A DNA stretch of 64,000 nucleotides from contig NZ_CP160205.1 of NCBI RefSeq assembly GCF_041080815.1, positions 3,224,001-3,288,000 of the forward strand, given 5' to 3'. The DNA is from Mucilaginibacter yixingensis. Its GTDB lineage: Bacteria; Bacteroidota; Bacteroidia; Sphingobacteriales; Sphingobacteriaceae. Both the position numbers and the translations under genes were made by a program. Shown here in pieces: positions 17,801-27,356 of this stretch (the first letter of the stretch is position 1; every line of letters starts with the position of its first letter). The notes under the pieces are model-generated. The model did not search any database. It was not told where the DNA came from and saw nothing but the letters and a program-made list of their open reading frames with translations.

Positions 17801-20800
17801 TTATATCGGTTCGGTAGTAAATTGGCGTTCTTGTTTTTTCGGCTTGCCATTATTGGTTTCTGTTAAAGGCTTTGTTAGCGGCCTCACGCTGAAATCAGAG
17901 AAGATGACGTTGCAGACACGCGCAGGATCATCGGACGCAATGAATACGCCGACATCTTGCCTGCTGCTGCCACCTTTAACTTCAAACTGGCCATATTTTT
18001 TCCAACGGTTACCATCTGCGCTCGCCCAAACCGTATAGTGTTGCTGGTGCCGTTCTATACGTAACCATTTATCAGGAAATGCGGCCAGCGAAACCCGACG
18101 CATTGAATCCAGGAAACCGGTTTGATGGGCATCCCACTCAAATAGTCCGCCGCCCCCATAGTAAGAGGTAACGGCGGCAGTCATATACCCTGCAGATTTG
18201 CCCGGCTGGTTGATCTTGTTTCGGATCATCAAACCCACTTTGGCATAGTTTCCGGTCTTTTCCTGCTGATGAATCCGCACCGTAGCTACGCTGTTACCGG
18301 CCATGCCGTCAGGCAGATATAAAGCGCCATAACAATCATTAGCAGTACGCTCGCCATAGTTATTGGACACAGGCGTACCACCTACACTCCCATTTGCATA
18401 ACCCCAGAATGTAGTGCTGTCAACCTGAAAAAATTGACCTTTTTGGGTAGCGAATACCTGGTATGGAGATTTAGCTGTATGACCGACCAGCATGGTTTGC
18501 TGAGCTGCGCCATTTAAACTGATTTGATAAACGCCTGCTTTTCTCAGTTCAACAGGGATAGACAAGTCCGTAATCTTTCCCGGTTGCAATTGCGGTGTGA
18601 TGATGGTGCGCTTTACGCCATTGATATCGAGTATTGGAGAGAAACTTCGCCGTTCTGAGCCATTATTAATCAACCAGTAGTGCAGCTTTATTTTCTGACC
18701 GGCCACCACTAACTGCCCGCCGCCATTTCTCTGAACAATAAGTTGCTGAGCAACTGCCCGCAGCTTTATAACTACGGGTGACAGACCCGGCACTGCCAGC
18801 TGATGATCAATAGCTCCCACCAGCGGGATCTGAAACAGTAATTTTTCTATACAATGCGGGCCAACATAGCTATCCTGGGCATAATGAGGCTGCCCGTCAG
18901 CCATTACTGCTACCCTGCCGGTCAGGTCTCCGTCATTCCGGCATGTCACCATTACCTGAACGCTATCGCCGGCTTTAATCTTCGGATTGATCACGCTCAT
19001 CACTTCGTACTTCAGTTTTGGGCCGGATTGCAATAGCCTGCCCCGGATGTTTACGCGGACCGGCAAATGTTCATCTGCCGAGGAGTTGCCGATGAAGAAA
19101 GTATAATTGCCGGGGAATATCCGGTAGTTCATCGCATTGTCGTAGAGCGCGAGGTCTTCATCTTTCACCGTAAAATCAACAAAACCGGCTTTGCCAGCTC
19201 CAAGAAAAATTTTCCGGAAAGCCTTTAATCTTTTTTGCGGAAATGACCGGCTATGGTCGCCACGGAAACCAATATACAATTGCACCACTTCGGTACCGTC
19301 TTTTGTTCCCGTATTCTGAACGTTGATCCTTACGTGGGTAGCGGCACCCTGCCGGTTCATTGCCTGCAATTTGGTGTGAAAGGTTGTATAGCTTAAGCCA
19401 TACCCGAACGGATACAGCGGTGTATGTTTTTGATATTGATAGGTGCGCCCCGAACGGATATCAAAATCATCAAAAGGCGGCAGTTCATGGGTATTGTGAT
19501 AGAAAGTAACCGGCAGCTTGCCCGAAGGATTATAATCGCCTGCCAAAATTTGCGCCAACGCGTTACCGCCTTCTTCGCCGGGATACCAGGCTGCTATCAC
19601 CCCGGAGACCTTGCCAATCCATGGCGACATATCCACGGCGGCACCACTGTAAAGCACCACCACAACAGGTTTACCGGTGGCTGCGAGTTTCAGAATATCT
19701 GCTTCCTGACGGGTAGACAAGCGCAGATCCAACCGATCCGAGACTTCACCTTCCATCAAACTGGTGCAGTAAACAATGACATCGGCAGCGGCAGCCTGTT
19801 TAAGCGATACGGTTATGTTTTTTGAATATGATACCTGGGCCTGGTCAAACCGACGCTGTATCCCTGCCAGGGCCGAAACATTTTTGGCCGATCTGCCCGA
19901 CTGTTTGCGGCCCAGCTCAGGCTGGTCTGCCCGCGGACCGGCAACTACAATATGCTTAATCTCAGCATTGAAGGGTAATAGATGATGCGCATTCTTCAGC
20001 AAAACCATGCTTTCACGAGCCGCCTTCAAGGCTAACCGGCGATGCAACTGCCCGTCCAGTAAATTATCTGAAATTTGGTTATAAGGATTCTTCTCCTTCG
20101 GATCAAACATCCCCAGCCGAAACCGAACGGCAAAACTGCGGACCAGGCTGGAATCCATCACGGCTTCTTCCAATTCATGCTGATGAACAGCATGAGCCAG
20201 ATAATCTGAATAGCTGTTGCCGCAATCAATATCGGTACCGGCACGTACAGCCAGGGTTACGCCCTTTTCCGGCGTCGGTACATACTTTCTGATCCCTGCA
20301 ATATCACTAATGGACCCGGCATCTGAAAAAACGTAACCTTTATAACCCCACTCCTCGCGCAGCACATGCGTCAGCAACCAGCGATTGCCGGCAGACGGCA
20401 CGCCATTTAACGCATTGTTAGCGGCGCCCATGCCTGCGTTACCCCCCTCTTTTACAGCCACACGGAAACTTTCCAGATAGTACTCACGCAATTGTTTTTC
20501 GTCAGCAATGTCAGCGTTCAGCTCATGCCGGCCCAGTTCCCGGCTATAAGCTGCAAAATGATTAACACCGGCGACGGCTTTGAGGTATCGCGGATGATCA
20601 CCCTGCATTCCCTTCACAAAGTTGACGGCGAGACGCGAAGTGAGATATGGGTCCTCGCTAAAAGTTTCCATCGTCCGGCCCCAACGCGGATCGCGCGCCA
20701 TGTTAATAGTGGGCGCCCAGAATGACAGCCATTTGAGTTGGCGGCCTGCATCGGCCTCGCGCTTGCTCATAATACGTGCTTCATCGCCAAGGGCGCTGCC

Positions 20801-21142
20801 TACTTGCTCTAGAACGGTGGTGTCCCAGGAGGCGGCCATGCCAATACTGGTTGGGAAACAGGTAACAATGGCATGCTTGCCCTCGTTATCCCACCCGAAA
20901 GCCGGGATGCCCAACCGCAGCACAGCAATGGCGTTGCTGGCCATTAAACCGGCTTTTTCCTGCAATGACAGTCTTGCTACCAGGTCTTTTGCCCGGATGG
21001 TTGCGGGTTGAGACGGATCTTCATAAAGATCCATCTGCCCACTATGATTCAGGTCAAGGTAATCAGACTCATGATGCTGGCACGAAAAGGCAAACAGCCC
21101 GCCCAGCCAAAGTAAACCCAGAATAGCTATAGTTTTTCCCAT
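17801..21142 (-). CDS. GH3 beta-glycosidase lipoprotein with C-terminal lectin-like domain
   Basis: A 1113-residue enzyme, longer than the usual 750-850 for GH3. ATG 21142 gives a lipoprotein signal with lipobox FAFSC; the GTG at 21151 is a weaker start. An EF-hand-like loop DLNHSGQMDLYED follows the Cys. The GH3 barrel carries KYLKAVAGVNHFAAY and the nucleophile Asp in YVFSDAGSISD (about residue 275). The second domain and fibronectin-like domain end near residue 700; then come a CARDB-like stretch and a concanavalin-like region (NYAKVGLMIRN, DKWLRIERH). It probably removes terminal beta-glucose, beta-xylose or similar units at the cell surface or in the periplasm. Confidence 0.9.
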   Translation of the reverse strand: MGKTIAILGLLWLGGLFAFSCQHHESDYLDLNHSGQMDLYEDPSQPATIRAKDLVARLSLQEKAGLMASNAIAVLRLGIPAFGWDNEGKHAIVTCFPTSIGMAASWDTTVLEQVGSALGDEARIMSKREADAGRQLKWLSFWAPTINMARDPRWGRTMETFSEDPYLTSRLAVNFVKGMQGDHPRYLKAVAGVNHFAAYSRELGRHELNADIADEKQLREYYLESFRVAVKEGGNAGMGAANNALNGVPSAGNRWLLTHVLREEWGYKGYVFSDAGSISDIAGIRKYVPTPEKGVTLAVRAGTDIDCGNSYSDYLAHAVHQHELEEAVMDSSLVRSFAVRFRLGMFDPKEKNPYNQISDNLLDGQLHRRLALKAARESMVLLKNAHHLLPFNAEIKHIVVAGPRADQPELGRKQSGRSAKNVSALAGIQRRFDQAQVSYSKNITVSLKQAAAADVIVYCTSLMEGEVSDRLDLRLSTRQEADILKLAATGKPVVVVLYSGAAVDMSPWIGKVSGVIAAWYPGEEGGNALAQILAGDYNPSGKLPVTFYHNTHELPPFDDFDIRSGRTYQYQKHTPLYPFGYGLSYTTFHTKLQAMNRQGAATHVRINVQNTGTKDGTEVVQLYIGFRGDHSRSFPQKRLKAFRKIFLGAGKAGFVDFTVKDEDLALYDNAMNYRIFPGNYTFFIGNSSADEHLPVRVNIRGRLLQSGPKLKYEVMSVINPKIKAGDSVQVMVTCRNDGDLTGRVAVMADGQPHYAQDSYVGPHCIEKLLFQIPLVGAIDHQLAVPGLSPVVIKLRAVAQQLIVQRNGGGQLVVAGQKIKLHYWLINNGSERRSFSPILDINGVKRTIITPQLQPGKITDLSIPVELRKAGVYQISLNGAAQQTMLVGHTAKSPYQVFATQKGQFFQVDSTTFWGYANGSVGGTPVSNNYGERTANDCYGALYLPDGMAGNSVATVRIHQQEKTGNYAKVGLMIRNKINQPGKSAGYMTAAVTSYYGGGGLFEWDAHQTGFLDSMRRVSLAAFPDKWLRIERHQQHYTVWASADGNRWKKYGQFEVKGGSSRQDVGVFIASDDPARVCNVIFSDFSVRPLTKPLTETNNGKPKKQERQFTTEPI

Positions 21143-21153
21143 TGGGTTCACTT

Positions 21154-22992
21154 TTAAAATTTACGAAGACAAATCATACCCGAAGGCGGCACCTGCACCT
21201 TAACTATACCTGGTTTCAATGCCAATTGCGTTTTCCTGAGTCGGCGACCCTCGCAATCATACACCTCCGCCTTATAGTGCGCCTCCGCATCAACCTGCAG
21301 CAGTATACCTGCTGTGGTTTTGGCGTTAATAAGATCTACCTGGTTTTTATGCAGTTGCAGCGGTTTACTTTGATTGCTGTAGATACTGGCAATCAACTTA
21401 TCGCCCAACTCGCTGCTTAAAATGGGGTAATTTTGCGCAGGACCAGCAGCCCTGAACTTTCCGTTTAACAATACCTGCCTGTTATCCAGCCAATAACGGG
21501 TATAGAAACGTACCATATGGAGCTGCGATGCGGGAATATCATTAAGCCTTACAGACAATTGTGGCACCGCGAAAATGATATTCAAAAACTGAAGTGCTGC
21601 CTGAGGGGCACTGCCGTGATAATCCCAGGTTAGCATATCTGAGTGTACGGCTGTATTACCGGCCAGCAACCGCAGGTCGGTAGTACGAATGCGGTTAGTG
21701 AGCGCCGCCGCCGGGCAATCGCCCGCCCTGAACATATTGCCATACTTACGCATAGCCGGACCAGTATAAGATTGTCTGAATTCTATCAGTATCCCGGGCT
21801 TAACAGCGGTCAATGCCTTTCTAATCGCTACCATCAGCGCATCAATACCCGCATATACAGACTGATAGTCTGCTGTACTGCCAACTGCCGGAGCTTCACT
21901 GGCCTGGTTAGTAAAACTGTCAATAAAATCTAACTTAAAGCCATCCAGATCCCAGACTTTTAACGCATTGACATAGCGCTCCACAATAAACCTGCGCACA
22001 TCGGGGTAACGCGGATCAAGTATGGCGGCTGATTGCCTATCGCTGCGGTAAAGCAATTTCCCTTCAAAGCGCTTAAAGGCGGCAGACTTGTAGCCCACAA
22101 AAGGCACCGAATACCACAACAGGCAGCGCATACCGGTTTGATGCACCTGACGCACAAAACCCGCCATATCCGGAATACGCTCGGGCTGCCAATCGCCCGT
22201 AAAGGCGTAGCCGCCAGCGTGGTGGAGCGTTTGCCAGCCATCGTCTACAATGATGCCGGTATAGCCCAGTTTTTTCGCGGCCACACATTCAGCCAGAAGT
22301 GATTTGGCATCAAAGTTTTGATGATAGCTATACCAGGTTGAATATAGTGGCTGCCGGGCCGCATCTGGAATAGCTGCAGGGTGATATTGCGGCATATCTG
22401 CCCACCATTTAGTAACTTTTCCTAAGGCATCCTCATAACGTTCATCGCTTTTATTGAGCAGTAAACTTACTTCATAAGGTGATGATCGTTCGGCTGCAGA
22501 AAGTTCTATTTTCAATGTGCAGCCTAGCGTCGCATCCACTTCATTGATGCCAGAAGAAAAAGTGGTTTTGTGAAAAGCATCAGACAATGCCGCTGTAAAA
22601 CGGCTCCGGCCGGCATCATTAAAAAAGGCCCATACGGGGGCCTGGCTAGCCAGATTAGCCTCCAACTTAGCCCCCATGTGAATAAAACGTGGCACGTTTC
22701 CATCAGTAGTCCAGCAACCCGTAATGTCCTGTAGTGGCATGCTCCACTTAATCAAGATATCACTGATGGGATTTTTTTCAAATCTGAATTTTACGCGGAT
22801 GAGGCCCGGCGCCAGCCCTGATGAATCAGCGCTCACGCTTACTCCTTGCTGATCAGGAATCATAAAGCGATAACCGCCGGCCTGATACTCCTGCGCCTGC
22901 GCCCGGATTGCCGACAGGCAGCACAACAGCAAGAATATCTTGTGCAAACAGCTTAAAAAACAATTACTACGTTTAGGTTGAATCGTCTTCAT
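21154..22992 (-). CDS. GH36-like alpha-galactosidase, secreted
   Basis: A 612-residue protein with a Sec signal (hydrophobic run about 18-33, ending RAQAQ). The N-terminal beta domain leads to a barrel with YTGIIVDDGW (about 244-253), nucleophile Asp 355 in DLDGFKLDFID, and an acid/base-type Asp in FRAGDCP. This pattern fits clan GH-D alpha-galactosidases (GH36). It is shorter than classic GH36 (about 700), as in several Bacteroidota members. It sits in the hydrolase block between GH28 and GH3, with 12 bases to GH3. It would remove alpha-galactosyl side groups; alpha-N-acetylgalactosaminidase activity is possible. Confidence 0.82.
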   Translation of the reverse strand: MKTIQPKRSNCFLSCLHKIFLLLCCLSAIRAQAQEYQAGGYRFMIPDQQGVSVSADSSGLAPGLIRVKFRFEKNPISDILIKWSMPLQDITGCWTTDGNVPRFIHMGAKLEANLASQAPVWAFFNDAGRSRFTAALSDAFHKTTFSSGINEVDATLGCTLKIELSAAERSSPYEVSLLLNKSDERYEDALGKVTKWWADMPQYHPAAIPDAARQPLYSTWYSYHQNFDAKSLLAECVAAKKLGYTGIIVDDGWQTLHHAGGYAFTGDWQPERIPDMAGFVRQVHQTGMRCLLWYSVPFVGYKSAAFKRFEGKLLYRSDRQSAAILDPRYPDVRRFIVERYVNALKVWDLDGFKLDFIDSFTNQASEAPAVGSTADYQSVYAGIDALMVAIRKALTAVKPGILIEFRQSYTGPAMRKYGNMFRAGDCPAAALTNRIRTTDLRLLAGNTAVHSDMLTWDYHGSAPQAALQFLNIIFAVPQLSVRLNDIPASQLHMVRFYTRYWLDNRQVLLNGKFRAAGPAQNYPILSSELGDKLIASIYSNQSKPLQLHKNQVDLINAKTTAGILLQVDAEAHYKAEVYDCEGRRLRKTQLALKPGIVKVQVPPSGMICLRKF

Positions 22993-23010
22993 CGTTAAAT
23001 TTCTCCGGAA

Positions 23011-24552
23011 TTATTTTTTTAGCAGCGCGTTTTTAGCTGCACCGTCTTTCAGTTCGTACAATCGGGGGCTGTTTACGCCCCGCAAACCATTAAGATCAAT
23101 TTGTTTTGACTGCGCTCCGCGGATGCGAAACAGTAATGGAATGGCCTGATCAATAGCCCAGCCATCAGCCATAAAGTCAAGTACATTATTTAGTTCAACC
23201 AGCGGAGCACCGGCTACGGGTGCACTTGCACTGAGATCTGAGATATGGATATGCCGGGCATCGTCTACATACAAAGCAGGCCGGGCTTCATCCCTGGCTG
23301 CTTTAAACTGGATATGATCAAGCGAAATATTGCTCACATGCCGCAGATAAAGTCCGTATGCCGGCAGCGCCGTTTCAAACATGCGGTTTTCTGGATAGGC
23401 TTTCTCCTGCTCTGGTACCACAGTGGCATAGTCTTTTGCCGTGCCCCCGCCCGGTGCTTCCACATAGATATCGCGCAGCACCACATTTTCTACCTTAAAG
23501 CCCGGGATAGCTGTAATACTACTGGCTATACGGCTCACGCTTTTGGCAATGATATGGCTGATTATCACATTTTTAAGCGAACCTGTTGCATGACTGCGAT
23601 TGCCCAACCTGATAAAAATGGGCGTTTGTACGCCATCCATGGTAATGTTGCTGATCTGAATGCCGTCCATCGCGCCGCCATCAACAATCTCCAGCGCAAT
23701 ACCGGCTAGGCCCGTAATGGGTTCTGTAACACCCGGCACAGTACGTTCCCAAAACCTGAAATGCGATGCTGACGCCCGCCGCAACACGCAATTGCTGATG
23801 CTGATATTTTTAAACCCGCCCACAGAGGCGGTCCCCATCTTGATAAAATTGCAATTAGAGGCCAGCACACAGTTGGTTACCGTTACCTGCTGGCAGATAA
23901 AGCTGCTATCGCTTTTAAAGCAAAGCGCATCATCGTCGGTATCAATAATGCAATTGCTGATGGTAACGTTCCTGCTGTCAATATCTATCCCGTCATTATT
24001 AAAATTAACGTGCGAGCAGATCTGGATACCAGCTACCTGTACGCCGTCATTATACAGCAACCGGAACGTCCAAAAGGCAGAATTGCTGAGTTTGATACCG
24101 GTTACACTTACCTGTTTACAGTGTTTAAACAATACGAGGAATGGCCTGTCGGGCGCATTATCTCCCTTGAAAAAAGCAGCGCCGTTTCCATCAATCTCGC
24201 CTTTACCTGAGATGCTGACATCAACAGCATCATGGGTAATAATCAATCCACGCTCACCATCCAATTTGGGGTAATCTGTCCTATCTGTACTCCCTAGTAG
24301 CTTCGCGCCGCTTTCCAGGTAAAGCTCTACGTGATTTTTAAGAAAAATGGTACCCGTCAAAAAATCGCCGGCTGGCACTATTACTCTGCCTCCGCCGTTG
24401 GCGGTGCATTGGTCAATGGCTTTTTGAATGGGCACAGTGGCCAACTCCTTTGCGCCGCGTTTGGCACCAAAATCTGTAATCAAATAATCGGCCGCATTAA
24501 CTGTGCTGCACCAACACAGGGCCACAAAAAATATTAAGATCAATTTCTTCAT
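23011..24552 (-). CDS. GH28 polygalacturonase-type hydrolase
   Basis: A 513-residue secreted protein with signal peptide MKKLILIFFVALCWCSTVNA. It opens with the pectate-lyase-like repeat YLITDFGAKRG and has the GH28 catalytic strands NFNNDGIDIDSRNVTISNC and DTDDDALCFKSD, containing the acidic residues that hydrolyse galacturonan by inversion. A right-handed beta helix is expected. GH28 includes endo- and exo-polygalacturonases, rhamnogalacturonases and xylogalacturonases. It is the main hint that the locus targets pectin. Nineteen bases separate it from GH36 and five from GH2, so all are in one operon. Confidence 0.9.
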   Translation of the reverse strand: MKKLILIFFVALCWCSTVNAADYLITDFGAKRGAKELATVPIQKAIDQCTANGGGRVIVPAGDFLTGTIFLKNHVELYLESGAKLLGSTDRTDYPKLDGERGLIITHDAVDVSISGKGEIDGNGAAFFKGDNAPDRPFLVLFKHCKQVSVTGIKLSNSAFWTFRLLYNDGVQVAGIQICSHVNFNNDGIDIDSRNVTISNCIIDTDDDALCFKSDSSFICQQVTVTNCVLASNCNFIKMGTASVGGFKNISISNCVLRRASASHFRFWERTVPGVTEPITGLAGIALEIVDGGAMDGIQISNITMDGVQTPIFIRLGNRSHATGSLKNVIISHIIAKSVSRIASSITAIPGFKVENVVLRDIYVEAPGGGTAKDYATVVPEQEKAYPENRMFETALPAYGLYLRHVSNISLDHIQFKAARDEARPALYVDDARHIHISDLSASAPVAGAPLVELNNVLDFMADGWAIDQAIPLLFRIRGAQSKQIDLNGLRGVNSPRLYELKDGAAKNALLKK

Positions 24553-24556
24553 GGCC

Positions 24557-26962
24557 TTACTTGCTTTGAATCGTTATCGTACCGGCCTGCAACCCCGGCG
24601 AGGTTGCTGTAAGTTTAATGGCTGATGGCTGCTTACCAGCCTGCACAATGACCAGCGCCTTACCATGAAAAAGTTTACGATAGTGCGCCTTAAACGGCGC
24701 ATGACTAACTGGGTCGCCATTATCCACCCCAACAATTTTACCAGCGCCGCTAATCTGGAAATCAGCCTGCATATCGGCTTCGGGGACAGGGTTGCCCTTA
24801 ACGTCCAGTGCTTCAACGGTGATGAATGCCAGATCGTTGCCATCGGCTTTTATCTGGCTCCTGTCTGTATGTAAAACCAGTTTTGCCGGCTTGCCTGCGG
24901 TTACTATTTTATGGGTCAATATAACTTTACCGTTTTTGCGGGAAATGGCTTTCAACTCACCAGGCTCAAATTTTACCCGCCACATCACGTGCAGATCTTC
25001 GCCGGTTTTCTTTCTCACGCCAAGGGATTTGCCGTTCAGGTATAGTTCCACTTCATCAGCCTGACTGTAAAACACCCAAACATCAACCGTTTTGCCGGGC
25101 TGCCAGTTCCAATGCGGAAACAGATGCAGCACGGGTTTGGGCGTCCACTCACTTTGGTACATGTAATAAATATCTTTGGGAAATCCGGCCAGATCCAGTA
25201 TGCCGAAATATGAGCTGCGCGCCGGCCAGGGATATGGCGTTGGCTCGCCCAAATAGTCAAAGCCCGTCCAGATGTACATTCCCGACAGGAATGGGTATTT
25301 TTTAATCAACTTCCAGGTTTCCTCATGCGTGCCGCCCCAGTTGGCGCTCACGTTGTCATACGCTGATACCGTATAATCGGCATTCAGCCCCCTGGTTGTA
25401 CTATCCAGCGGCCAGCGGCGGATACTGTCTGATGGCATATCATAATAGCCGCGGGTCTCAAGCGCCGAGGTAGTTTCTGAACCGATGAACTTTTTACCGG
25501 GATAACGCTGATGAAAACTCGCCAGATCGCGGTTATGATAATTATAACCAATCAGATCCACGGCTCCTGAACTGATGATCTTGTTGGTGGTATCTGGCCT
25601 ACTGTTAGCAGTGGTAATGGGTCTGGTGGTATCCAGCTCATGAACAACCGCAGCCAGTTGTGGCGCAATGCGCAGGGCTACCGTATCATTCTGCTCATGG
25701 ATCTCGTTACCAATGCTCCAGATAAAAACGCTGGGGTGATTACGGTCTCGCAATACCTGATCGCGCAGATCACGGGCCGACCATTGTCGGAAGAATAAAT
25801 GGTAATCAAACGGCTTCTTGCCTTTCTCCCAAACGTCAAAGGCTTCGTCCATCACTATAAAACCCAGCTCATCGCACAGCTCTAACAATCCCGGATCGGG
25901 TGGATTATGTGAGGTGCGGATGCCATTACACCCCATAGCTTTTAAAAGCTGCAGTTGCCGGCGCTGGGCTGCGGTATTTACTGCGGCACCTAAAGCGCCC
26001 AGATCATGGTGATTGCAAACACCCAGTATCTTCATCGGCTTCCCGTTTAGCGAGAAACCTTTATCGGCATCAAAATTAAAATAACGAATACCCAGTGGCG
26101 TGTGGTAAGTGTCGGTTAACTGGCCATCTGCATAAACGGTGGTAGTTACTTTATAGAGATAAGGCGCGTCTGTAGACCAAAGTTCAGGTTGTGTTACCTG
26201 CAACGTTGCGTCAGTCTTACAAATCGTATCTTTTATATCGATAACTGCTGAACGGTTTTGCGCAACCTGCTTCCCTGTCTGGTCAAAAATGGTGGTAACA
26301 ACCGTAACTTTCTGGTCAGACTGTGTGCGGTTGCTGATGATTGTGGTCACCATTACATCAGCCGATGAGGCAGATACATTTTGGGTACGGACAAAGGTCC
26401 CCCACTGATCAACCGCTACCTTAGCGGTTTTCACCAGGCGCACATGCCGGTAAATACCTGAACCTGAATACCAGCGGGAATTTGGCTGGTGCGAATTATC
26501 TGCTTTTACAGCAATTTCATTAATGCCGCCAAAATGCAGATACGGCGTCAGATCATAACGGAACGAAATATAGCCGTTAGGACGAAACCCTAAATGATGG
26601 CCATTGATCCAGACATCACTACGCTGATAAACACCGTCAAATTCAATATAAACTTGCCGGTTACGATCTGCCGGCGAAACTTTGAAAGCTTTGCGATACC
26701 AGCCAATGCCGCCGGGTAAAGCGCCACCATCATAACCAGCAGGGTTTTCTTTTTTAAACGCCACTTCAATGCTCCAGTCATGCGGCAGGTTGAGCTGCCG
26801 CCAGGCTTTGTCGTTATAGTACGGCTGTTCTGCGCCAGCAACTTCGCCCAAGTGGAAACGCCAGCCCTCATCAAAATTGAGCACCTGACGCAGGGCCGTC
26901 TGCTGCGCAAAAATGGCGTGCACAAAAAAAAGTGATAACAGTAATAAGTAATACTTCCTCAT
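24557..26962 (-). CDS. GH2 beta-galactosidase-like hydrolase
   Basis: An 801-residue secreted enzyme with signal peptide ending AIFAQ. Domain order is a sugar-binding jelly roll (FDEGWRFHLGEV, NLPHDWSIE), an immunoglobulin-like domain, a barrel with acid/base E420 in VFIWSIGNEI and likely nucleophile E496 in KFIGSETTSA, then extra C-terminal beta domains (DUF4982-like and an Ig-like invasin-type fold). GH2 members of this length in polysaccharide loci are mostly beta-galactosidases, though beta-glucuronidase or others cannot be excluded. It is the first gene of the downstream minus-strand hydrolase block; its promoter must lie in 26963-27356. Confidence 0.9.
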   Translation of the reverse strand: MRKYYLLLLSLFFVHAIFAQQTALRQVLNFDEGWRFHLGEVAGAEQPYYNDKAWRQLNLPHDWSIEVAFKKENPAGYDGGALPGGIGWYRKAFKVSPADRNRQVYIEFDGVYQRSDVWINGHHLGFRPNGYISFRYDLTPYLHFGGINEIAVKADNSHQPNSRWYSGSGIYRHVRLVKTAKVAVDQWGTFVRTQNVSASSADVMVTTIISNRTQSDQKVTVVTTIFDQTGKQVAQNRSAVIDIKDTICKTDATLQVTQPELWSTDAPYLYKVTTTVYADGQLTDTYHTPLGIRYFNFDADKGFSLNGKPMKILGVCNHHDLGALGAAVNTAAQRRQLQLLKAMGCNGIRTSHNPPDPGLLELCDELGFIVMDEAFDVWEKGKKPFDYHLFFRQWSARDLRDQVLRDRNHPSVFIWSIGNEIHEQNDTVALRIAPQLAAVVHELDTTRPITTANSRPDTTNKIISSGAVDLIGYNYHNRDLASFHQRYPGKKFIGSETTSALETRGYYDMPSDSIRRWPLDSTTRGLNADYTVSAYDNVSANWGGTHEETWKLIKKYPFLSGMYIWTGFDYLGEPTPYPWPARSSYFGILDLAGFPKDIYYMYQSEWTPKPVLHLFPHWNWQPGKTVDVWVFYSQADEVELYLNGKSLGVRKKTGEDLHVMWRVKFEPGELKAISRKNGKVILTHKIVTAGKPAKLVLHTDRSQIKADGNDLAFITVEALDVKGNPVPEADMQADFQISGAGKIVGVDNGDPVSHAPFKAHYRKLFHGKALVIVQAGKQPSAIKLTATSPGLQAGTITIQSK

Positions 26963-27042
26963 CGAGATAACAGGTAAACAATTGGTTTGACTGTGCCGGA
27001 CGTGACTACGCCGTTACAGTGAAAGCGAAATTATTGAAGGCG

Positions 27043-27064
27043 ATGCATTGCCGGTTAATGCATT
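27043..27064. promoter_or_regulatory. Repeated ATGCATT element in the divergent spacer
   Basis: ATGCATT at 27043-27049 and AATGCAT at 27057-27063 form an inverted repeat with a seven-base gap. It is 81 bases upstream of the GH2 start on one side and 194 bases upstream of the promoter box of the plus-strand gene on the other. It may bind a regulator of the hydrolase block. ATGCAT is itself palindromic, so the evidence is modest. The rest of the spacer 26963-27356 shows no gene. Confidence 0.3.
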
Positions 27065-27233
27065 CACGGGCATAGTCAAGCATAGTAAGCGCAACTATAC
27101 ATCAGACTGATGATGAGCAAGATTCACCAGAAAACACACCATATTTCGGCCACCTGACCACACCTGCTCTAATGGTGCATTTTCGGGCGCTGTCAGGCAG
27201 AGTTATTTTTATGCCGCAAAACGTATCAGGCAT

Positions 27234-27265
27234 ATTGTCGCAAGTGTATTTCTGCTTTAAATTTG
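27234..27265 (+). promoter_or_regulatory. Predicted promoter of the membrane regulator gene
   Basis: TAAATTTG at 27258-27265 is a perfect Bacteroidota -7 box (TAnnTTTG). ATTG at 27234-27237 lies 20 bases upstream and matches three of four bases of the -33 element. Transcription would start near 27272, leaving a leader of about 85 bases. Confidence 0.45.
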
Positions 27266-27356
27266 GCTAACATCTGAAAGCGGTTTAACCAAGCCGCTGC
27301 CCGGCTAATTTGATGAACCTGTTACCGTAAACCCTGCGTGATTTGCACGATTGAGC

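Noticed and set aside
27351..27356. TTG start six bases before the ATG of the membrane regulator
   Set aside because: ATG at 27357 is the better start and loses only two residues.
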